Shown here: piece by piece, positions 1-5,300 of the stretch
Position numbering within the stretch: the stretch's first letter is position 1
Layout of the letters: every line of letters starts with the position of its first letter
Assembly (NCBI GenBank): GCA_934630995.1
Contig: CAKTXU010000157.1
Location: 1 to 5,365 of the forward strand
DNA: 5,365 nt
Direction of reading: 5' to 3'
From: an uncultured Eubacteriales bacterium
Lineage (GTDB): Bacteria; Bacillota; Clostridia; Oscillospirales; Acutalibacteraceae
The notes under the pieces: model-generated
Told to the model about the DNA's origin: nothing
What the model saw: only the letters and a program-made list of their open reading frames with translations
Databases searched by the model: none
Made by a program: the position numbers and the translations under genes

Positions 1-2
1 TT

Positions 3-248
3 GGGCATACCGGCTACAGCACCAAGGAAAACGTAAACAATATCAAGCAGCCCCATCTCCATTTCGGCATGCAGCTGATATTTGACGAATCCCAGAAGGA
101 AAGCGACAATGAAATCTGGATTGACGTTTACGCCATTGTCCGACTGCTCTACCGCAACCGCTCCGAGGTGGTGAAGGATCCAGAAACCAAGGAGTACAGC
201 CGCGTGTATGGGTTCAGGGAGCTGGAGCCCGGCGGTTCCCGCGATTGA
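3..248 (+). CDS. M23/LytM-family peptidoglycan metallopeptidase, C-terminal fragment
   Basis: Only the last 81 codons are in the window; the gene begins upstream and ends at TGA 246-248. The visible part carries the HxH signature PHLHFG (His codons at 54-56 and 60-62), the last conserved motif of LytM/M23 zinc endopeptidases, followed by a segment reading GMQLIFDES and NEIWIDVYAIVRLL. In the M23 family the second histidine of HxH binds zinc and the first is catalytic, and the enzymes cut peptide cross-links in peptidoglycan outside the membrane. The other zinc ligands (His and Asp) must lie upstream and cannot be checked, so activity is not proven. The tail after the motif is about 60 residues and rich in charged residues. 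The family call is firm; substrate and any sporulation or division role are unknown. A peptidoglycan amidase gene follows about 215 bases downstream, but a dyad and a promoter separate the two. Confidence 0.88.
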   Translation, partial: GHTGYSTKENVNNIKQPHLHFGMQLIFDESQKESDNEIWIDVYAIVRLLYRNRSEVVKDPETKEYSRVYGFRELEPGGSRD

Positions 249-328
249 TGCGGCTAATCCGGGGGACAAACGCGTCCCGGTATCGATACGTCTGCGGCGG
301 ATATTCCTTATCGTATATACCCGTTTAT

Positions 329-358
329 AGGGGTGTATGGCGCCGGCCATACACCCCT
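329..358 (+). terminator. Strong dyad after the M23 gene, possible terminator
   Basis: A perfect 13-bp inverted repeat (329-341 with 346-358; arm AGGGGTGTATGGC) encloses a 4-base loop GCCG. It lies 80 bases after the M23 stop and before the amidase promoter, the right place for a transcript end. Only two T residues follow before GCGCC, so it lacks the U-tract of a standard intrinsic terminator. It could instead be a protein-binding palindrome or a 3'-end stabilising hairpin. Confidence 0.5.
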
Positions 359-373
359 TGCGCCATTCGGAGG

Positions 374-389
374 TTAAGAAGTTTTTAAG
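374..389 (+). promoter_or_regulatory. TTAAG direct repeats, possible response-regulator site
   Basis: TTAAG occurs at 374-378 and again at 385-389, an 11-base period, about one helical turn. It lies in an AT-rich stretch some 45-60 bases upstream of the predicted amidase -10 element. Head-to-tail short repeats with an 11-bp period just upstream of a promoter with a poor -35 are typical of OmpR/PhoB-family activator sites. No regulator gene is visible, so this assignment is inference. Confidence 0.35.
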
Positions 390-429
390 GAGAAATTTTT
401 CACCTTTTCAAACATTTGCGGGCAGGACA

Positions 430-438
430 TGCTATCAT
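430..438 (+). promoter_or_regulatory. Extended -10 promoter for the amidase gene
   Basis: TGCTATCAT (430-438) matches the extended -10 pattern TGnTATnAT. No convincing -35 hexamer lies 16-18 bases upstream (the region reads AAACAT or AACATT), which fits an extended -10 or activator-dependent promoter. The predicted transcript start is near 445, about 20 bases before the preferred start codon. Confidence 0.5.
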
Positions 439-451
439 AGAGGGTAATGAA

Positions 452-459
452 AAGGGGTG
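452..459 (+). promoter_or_regulatory. Ribosome binding site deciding the amidase start
   Basis: AAGGGGTG sits about 6 bases before GTG 466 and supports that start. The in-frame GTG at 457 overlaps this site and would have to rely on the more distant GAGGG around 440-444. ATG 487 is also in frame but has no good site. Confidence 0.45.
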
Positions 460-465
460 GGTTTA

Positions 466-1245
466 GTGCGGGACGAACGGGATACGATGGAACAGAAAAG
501 CGCGGACGAGGCCTATGCCGCTTATCCGGACACGCGGCCCGATGGACGGGAGCCGGAAACCGGCGTCCTGTCCGCCGAGTCGAAAATGCGCCGCCGGCAG
601 AGGCGCCGCCGCTTGGAATACAGGCGCCGCCGCCGGCTCATCGCGGTGGTATCCCTGTTTTCCCTGCTGCTGATTTTCCTCTGCGCCACGGTGATATGGA
701 GCATCTATAGAGCTATTTCTCCACAGGGGGATGCCTCCGGCAGCGCCTCTCAGCCGGTGCCGGACTGGATATCCCAGCAATTCCTGGATGAGGGAGGCAC
801 CTCCCGTTCCGGCCTCAGACTGGACAAGGTCCGCGATATCGCCATCCATTATGTGGGCAATCCGGGAACCAGCGCCCAGCAGAACCGGAATTATTTCAAC
901 AATCCCGGGGTGGAGGTCAACGCCCATTTCGTAGTGGGGCTTGAGGGCGAAATCATCCAGTGCATCCCTCTGGACGAGCGCTCCTCCGCCACCAATGAAC
1001 GGAATGCGGATACCGTTTCCATCGAGGTTTGCCATCCCGATGACGACGGAAAGTTCAGCGACACCACCTATGCGGCGGTGATCAAGCTCTGCGCCTGGCT
1101 GTGCCGGCGCTATCGGCTCGACGAGGGGAACCTCATACGCCACTATGACGTCATCGGCAAGGAATGTCCCCGGTATTATGTCCGCCACGAGGATGCCTGG
1201 CGCGGCCTCAAGGAGGATGTGGGCGACGCCCTTCGGACCGGGTGA
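466..1245 (+). CDS. Membrane-anchored N-acetylmuramoyl-L-alanine amidase (Amidase_2 / PGRP fold)
   Basis: This 259-residue protein is predicted to cleave the bond between N-acetylmuramic acid and L-alanine in peptidoglycan, on the outer face of the membrane. Residues 1-57 are a charged cytoplasmic tail ending in a very Arg-rich stretch; residues 58-81 are one hydrophobic membrane segment; a short linker leads to the catalytic domain at about 118-252. Visible catalytic features fit T7-lysozyme-type amidases: His128 (IHYVGNPG) as first zinc ligand, then RHYDVIGKECP with His226 and Cys234 as zinc ligands 8 residues apart, and Lys232 two before the Cys, exactly the family spacing. NAHFVV (His154) and SIEVCHP (Glu187) are also conserved-looking. 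No SH3, SPOR or LysM domain is present. GTG 466 is preferred for its ribosome site; GTG 457 would add three residues. It has its own promoter and terminator. Family is certain; start and physiological role are less so. Confidence 0.93.
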   Translation: MRDERDTMEQKSADEAYAAYPDTRPDGREPETGVLSAESKMRRRQRRRRLEYRRRRRLIAVVSLFSLLLIFLCATVIWSIYRAISPQGDASGSASQPVPDWISQQFLDEGGTSRSGLRLDKVRDIAIHYVGNPGTSAQQNRNYFNNPGVEVNAHFVVGLEGEIIQCIPLDERSSATNERNADTVSIEVCHPDDDGKFSDTTYAAVIKLCAWLCRRYRLDEGNLIRHYDVIGKECPRYYVRHEDAWRGLKEDVGDALRTG

Positions 1246-1263
1246 CGGGCCCAAGAAAACCGT

Positions 1264-1305
1264 AAGGGGTGACGCATCGTTTTATAATGATGCATCATCC
1301 CTTTT
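1264..1305 (+). terminator. Intrinsic terminator of the amidase gene
   Basis: A stem of about 16 bp (1264-1279 with 1288-1303; one C-A mismatch and two G-U pairs) closes on an 8-base loop TTTTATAA. The distal arm ends in CCC followed by TTTT (1302-1305). It starts 19 bases after the amidase stop. Hairpin, spacing and T-run all fit a rho-independent terminator. Confidence 0.8.
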
Positions 1306-1423
1306 GACATCGTGTGTGTATGCTATGGCGCGTATACTGTATACTTTTGCAAAGCTCTTTTTTTGGAAATACTGGATTTGCTTGGAAAAGCCGGGACCGG
1401 ATGTGGAGAACAGAGGGAAATAC

Positions 1424-1522
1424 ATGCGGCAGCAATGCGGTATTGCGCTTTCAGCCGTTGAATGGCTTTCCCTTACATTGACTTCTCCCCGCCGTGGTGT
1501 TATAGTCAATGTAAATATATGA
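1424..1522 (+). CDS. Possible 32-residue leader ORF (uncertain)
   Basis: ATG 1424 is preceded 6 bases upstream by GAGGG (1413-1417) and opens a 32-codon frame ending at TGA 1520-1522. The product starts MRQQCGIALSAVEW and ends SPRRGVIVNVNI; I recognise no family. The stop overlaps an in-frame ATG (1519) of the next gene as ATGA, an arrangement that can couple translation. However, the second half of the ORF is the inverted repeat that carries the predicted promoter at 1478-1506, so a transcript from that promoter would not contain it. It would need transcription from upstream, for which only weak elements are seen (TTTGCA 1346-1351, AATACT 1368-1373). It is listed because its ribosome site is good; chance is the more likely explanation. 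Confidence 0.2.
   Translation: MRQQCGIALSAVEWLSLTLTSPRRGVIVNVNI
1473..1514. repeat. 11-bp perfect inverted repeat around a promoter
   Basis: The arm TTACATTGACT (1473-1483) is repeated in inverted form as AGTCAATGTAA (1504-1514), with 20 bases between (1484-1503). The left arm ends in the -35 hexamer and the right arm contains most of the -10 hexamer of the predicted promoter. Because the predicted transcript starts at or after the right arm, the dyad should act as DNA (operator) rather than as an RNA hairpin. A decayed palindromic repeat element is the alternative. Confidence 0.7.
1478..1506 (+). promoter_or_regulatory. Near-consensus sigma-A promoter for the SipW-type gene and adhesin
   Basis: TTGACT (1478-1483) and TATAGT (1501-1506) each match consensus at 5 of 6 positions and are separated by the ideal 17 bases. 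The predicted transcript start is about 1512-1514, giving a leader of about 50 bases before TTG 1564. It is placed to drive both the SipW-type gene and the large gene from 2323. Confidence 0.6.
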
Positions 1523-1546
1523 ATATACACCGCCGGCATATCGGGC

Positions 1547-1556
1547 GGAAGAGAGG
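1547..1556 (+). promoter_or_regulatory. Ribosome binding site deciding start TTG 1564
   Basis: GGAAGAGAGG ends 7 bases before TTG 1564, a near-ideal Shine-Dalgarno position. The in-frame ATGs at 1462 and 1519 have no such site, and 1462 lies upstream of the predicted promoter. The resulting start, MKKRREK before the hydrophobic core, gives a normal signal-sequence length. Confidence 0.5.
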
Positions 1557-1563
1557 CGCGGCT

Positions 1564-2010
1564 TTGAAGAAGAGGCGTGAAAAAAACGCAGAGAATGGAG
1601 AACTAGGGAGAAGTATTATACTTCTCCTGCTGAGTCTTTTTCTGCTTTGCGGTATCACGCTGGCCTGGTTTACCATGAACCGGGCCGCCGGCTCGGGCGG
1701 CCCGGTTCTCGGCGCAAAGATTCCCTACATCCCCTTCACCCTGTACAGGCTGACCGAGCAGGCGGCGGAGGGGGAGAACACCGTCGTCATCGGCGGCAGG
1801 GTATATGGGTGGACACAGGTGCAGGACATCGATTTCAGCGAGGCTGTGCCCAACCGGGCGGATCGCTATCTGGAGCATGCCGGCCCCGGCGTCATCGACG
1901 TCTGCATCGCAAACAGCACGCCGGTCCCGCCGGAGATCATGGAGCCGGCGGCGCCGCGCTGCTGGATTTTCTGCACTTTCGGGAGCAGGCTGCCGCCGAT
2001 TCCCTCCTGA
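1564..2010 (+). CDS. Secreted protein with SipW-type (TasA/camelysin-like) signal sequence, frameshifted 5' part
   Basis: From TTG 1564 the N-terminus is basic (MKKRREK), followed by a hydrophobic core at residues 18-29 and the motif GITLAWFT at 30-37. A hydrophobic run ending in G-x-T-x-A-[WY]-F-T marks SipW-dependent signal sequences, found on TasA, camelysin and related fibre or matrix proteins processed by a dedicated signal peptidase. The mature part includes IPYIPFTLYRL, a GWTQVQDIDFSEAVP stretch and VIDVCIANST, which suggest a secreted beta-rich domain. The frame stays coherent to about 1935; beyond that it becomes Pro/Arg/Cys-rich and stops at 2008-2010. The reading then continues sensibly in the -1 frame, so residues after about 125 here are probably out of frame. 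The intact protein would be about 225 residues. No SipW peptidase gene is in the window. The signal class is fairly sure; fibre formation is inferred. Confidence 0.65.
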   Translation: MKKRREKNAENGELGRSIILLLLSLFLLCGITLAWFTMNRAAGSGGPVLGAKIPYIPFTLYRLTEQAAEGENTVVIGGRVYGWTQVQDIDFSEAVPNRADRYLEHAGPGVIDVCIANSTPVPPEIMEPAAPRCWIFCTFGSRLPPIPS

Positions 2011-2240
2011 CCACTTTTACCGACTTGGGCAGCGCCTCACTGCTGTGCTTTCGTGACGCGGCCGTTGAAAGCGGCGGTGTTCTGACCGGCGTCCGTTTCC
2101 CCTTTTCTTCGGCCGGAAACCGCTTCATTTTCGATATTTATTTTGACAAGGACGCCTGCGCGTATTATCAGGGGGCGGGTATGACCGGGCGGGTGGAGCT
2201 TGAGCTCGACGCCGCGCCGTCTGTATCCTCCTCCGACTGA
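1941..2240 (+). pseudogene. Displaced 3' part of the SipW-type gene (-1 frame)
   Basis: In the frame one base behind the 5' part, codons from about 1941 read GAGGAALLDFLHFREQAAAD, then LTTFTDLGSASLLCFRDA, SGGVLTGVRFPFSSAGNRF, FDIYFDKDACAYYQG and a C-terminus RVELELDAAPSVSSSD, ending at TGA 2238-2240. This is well-ordered, beta-like protein sequence, unlike the low-complexity translation of the 5' frame over the same bases. It has no start codon with a ribosome site at its left end. The likely cause is loss of one base (or gain of two) in the GC-rich run at about 1935-1960. I see no canonical X-XXY-YYZ slippery heptamer, so programmed frameshifting is less likely than a mutation or assembly error. 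An 82-base gap separates it from the next gene. Confidence 0.65.
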
Positions 2241-2288
2241 CGCCGGAAAAACACGACATCCTCCCCGGAGGACATCCTTCCGCGGATT

Positions 2289-2302
2289 GGACCGAAGGGT
2301 CC
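2289..2302 (+). other. Short hairpin between the SipW-type gene and the adhesin gene
   Basis: GGACC (2289-2293) pairs with GGTCC (2298-2302) around a GAAG loop. It lies 20 bases before ATG 2323, and no T-run follows, so it is not a terminator. It may affect translation of the adhesin, or be chance. Another small inverted repeat, TCCTC/GAGGA, is at 2259-2272. Confidence 0.3.
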
Positions 2303-2322
2303 GAAAGGAAAACGGTGAACCG

Positions 2323-5300
2323 ATGAAAAGTTTTATGCCGAGGCTGCCGGATAGGAAAACAGGGAAGCGTGCCCTGTCCGCCGTTCTCTGCCTGGCGCTC
2401 TGCCTGAATCTGTTCGGGCTCTATCTGCCTCCGCTGGGCGGGAGCGCCGCCGCCAGCTATAGCTACACCGTCCTGGCCAAGGAGGATCGGCTGCTGCCCA
2501 TCGACGCCAGCGCCACGGCTTCGGACAATACGGCGTGGTACACCACCCCCACTCTGGCGCGGTATGTCAGCGCCGGGTATCCCGCGGACGCGGCTTTGGG
2601 GGCGGAGACGACGCCGTATATCATCGAAACCGGTCTGGAGCTCGCCTATCTGGCAACCCTCGTCAACGGCGGCAACGATTTTTCCGGCCGCCATATCAAG
2701 CTGATTGGCTCCACCCGTACGCAAACGCAGACGGAAAGGGTGCTGGATCTCATCGGCACCGGCGTGATGCTCTATCAGACCTCTGCGACCGGCTTCACCT
2801 ATTTGCCCTGCGATACCAGCTTCGCCGGAACCGGCTGGATTCCCATCGGGAACACCGCTGAAACGCCCTTCAACGGCCGTATTTACGCCGCGGAAACCGC
2901 GGGCATTAAGATTTACAACCTCAGCGCGTACAAGGACGGGAAGGATACCAACGCCGTCATGGGCCTGTTCGGCTATCTGGGGCCGAACGCCAGGGTGGAG
3001 GGGCTGCAGCTCAAGGATACTCAGCTCTTCTCCCTGAAGGCGGCGTTCATGGGCGCTTTGGCGGCTTCCGCCGATCCCGCCGCGGCGATTATGCAATGCT
3101 CCTCCCAGGGACTTGCCATCGGGGAGAGAAGCGAGAACGCCATCGGGGAGACGCTGCTCCACGCCTATACCGTCCCCGATTTCACCCTCCGGCTGGAGAC
3201 GGGCAACGGCACCGTCGGCGGCCTTCTGGGGGCCCTGACGGGGACAGCCGTCCCGGCTGGAGACTCGGCTTTAACCGCCGCTGTCACAGAAACCATCGTG
3301 CAGGGAACCCAGACCTCCACCGCCGTCGGCGGAATTATCGGTACCCTGAATATCCCCGGTACGGCGTCCTTCACGATGAGCAACGCCGTGTTTTCCGGCA
3401 CGCTCAAGTCCGTTTCCAAGGTTGGTACGGGCGGGCTTGTGGGGCGCAATGTGTCCGCCGCGCCGGTCGTCATCGAGGGCGGCGGCGTGTCGGGACTGTC
3501 CACGGAGGCGAATATGTCTGCTGGCGAGGGGAATGACGGATTGTCTGACTGTCTCAACGGCCTGGTTCCCCTGTCCATCTGGCTCAACGGCTACGCGGGG
3601 GGCGGTTTCGTCGGCTATTCGGCCGGAGCCTCCTCCCTCACCCTGCGCAATATCGGCGCCTCCGCCGTCCATTTTCAGAACAGCAGCGCCAAAGACACGA
3701 CGGAGACGTTTTGCCAGCTGGGCGGCGTGGTTGGATATGCGAAGGATCCCACGGTGACGATAGAGCAGGTGGGCAGTGCCGCCAACCCATACCGTTTGCT
3801 GATAACTGGACGCATGGAAGGGGATAGCGGGGGCTTCGGAGGGATTATCGGAACATCGGACGGCGCCAACGCAGCCGATGTTCTGAACTTGACTGGATGT
3901 CATACCAGCCTGCGTATAAAAGCAGTGAACAATTCAGGCACGATCCACACCTTTTTAGGGGGGATATTGGGGCGGGCCAGTGGCAAAAACGCGTTGAAGT
4001 TTAAAGACTGTTCGAGCCGCCATGCCACGATACAGCAAATTACATCCTACAGCCGCAAGGGAACGCTGGTCACCATCGGCGGTATGGTAGGCGGCGTAAA
4101 CAATAAATCCAACAACAGCGAAATGCAAAATTGTACGGTGGAGGACTGGATGGTCGCAGGGGATGGTCTTATTGGCGGTCTAGTGGGAACGAACCATGCA
4201 AGCAACGCCAATATTCCTACCATTAAGGACTGCACCGTCCGGAATTTCCATGCGCGCCAGACCAATACCGCGCTGGGAGCGGATAGAAATAACTATATGA
4301 TGTTCGGCGGTATCACTCCATGGCTGCATGTTACGAGCGTTGAAAACTGCGTGGTGGAGGATACTTCCTTCACCTATGTTGTTACCGGCTCTTACGCCCC
4401 CATGATAGGCGGTATCGCGGGCAAAATGAGCGAGGGGGCCACTATCAAGAACTGTGTGGCCAATATCCGGGCGCGGGTTGGCAAAGAGGATGGAGACAAT
4501 GCCGTGCTGGTCGGCGGACTCGTAGGATATGGCGAAAGCCCTGGTAGCTGGATGCCCAATAACACCATCGAGCAATGTCTGGCCGCCGTCGATTTTCAAA
4601 TGGTGGAGAGTATTTCCTGCATGCCCGGCTACGATTATGTGAACGGAAGAGATGCCACTGCGGAAACGGTTTCTGTTACAAAGCCTGGTTCGGTGTATGC
4701 TGGTGGCCTGGTCGGCGGTGTATATTCCTATAAAAGCGCCAGCGCAAAGGTGACGAATATTAAAGACTGCTTTGCCAGCGGAACGCTTGCGACGGAATAT
4801 ATCGCCACCAACGATAGCGCTCTCGGCGGCCTTATCGGTGCGGTAATCACAACGAGAATCACGAATTCTGACCAAACAATAACAACTCTCACGCCTGGCG
4901 TGACGGTGACCGGCAGCGTCTCCACCTGTTCCCTATCAGGTACTCTTCAGGACGGTATCGGTGGGCTGGTCGGTGTCAATACCACACAAAAGCTCACGGT
5001 CAGCGCCTCCTCCTTCGCGGGGACGCTGCTGAATCCGTGGGCGGGCTCCATCGTTGGCTATTCCGTGGACGGGGCCGTCTTCTCCGGCCTGACCTATGAC
5101 GACGTCCTGTCTCCGAACGCCCCGGCCACAAAATCGATGTCGGCCGTGGACGCGACGGCGGGCGGGGTGGTCTATCCCGTCATCGACGGATGGACGGGCA
5201 GCACCATCACGGAGGTGCAGGGCCTTTATTATGCAGCCATTACCGGGAAGCTCTTTTGGTTCGACGACACGTCCTCGGCAGCCGCGCCCCAGCATGTCTT

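Noticed and set aside
463..1254. Long open frame on the - strand opposite the amidase
   Set aside because: The + strand carries a complete amidase with all catalytic residues. The - frame is an Ala/Gly/Pro/Arg-rich shadow typical of GC-rich coding DNA, with no recognisable domain.
1304..1338. TTGACA ... TATACT as a promoter
   Set aside because: The 23-base spacing is too long for sigma-A, and the -35 overlaps the T-run of the amidase terminator.
1473..1514. Invertible (phase-variable) promoter flanked by inverted repeats
   Set aside because: The arms are only 11 bp, the interval only 20 bp, and the arms themselves contain the -35 and -10. Inverting the interval would not move the promoter, and no recombinase gene is present.
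1325..1522. 65-codon ORF starting at ATG 1325
   Set aside because: It has no ribosome site, atypical composition and no recognisable domain. Only its internal ATG 1424 has a usable site.
1462..1563. ATG 1462 or ATG 1519 as start of the SipW-type protein
   Set aside because: ATG 1462 is upstream of the predicted promoter and neither has a Shine-Dalgarno site, while TTG 1564 has GGAAGAGAGG 7 bases before it. They cannot be excluded fully.
2125..3162. 345-codon open frame on the - strand
   Set aside because: It lies opposite the signal peptide and GLUG N-terminal region of the adhesin, is low-complexity and Arg/Gly-rich, and matches no family I know.
3271..4875. Further - strand open frames at 3271-3903 and 4180-4875
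   Set aside because: Both mirror the repeat-bearing adhesin frame, which is clearly coding by its motifs. The repeated look of the shadows comes from those motifs.
3217..5058. Tandem DNA repeat or CRISPR-like array
   Set aside because: The periodicity is only at protein level; the DNA copies differ widely in sequence and spacing.
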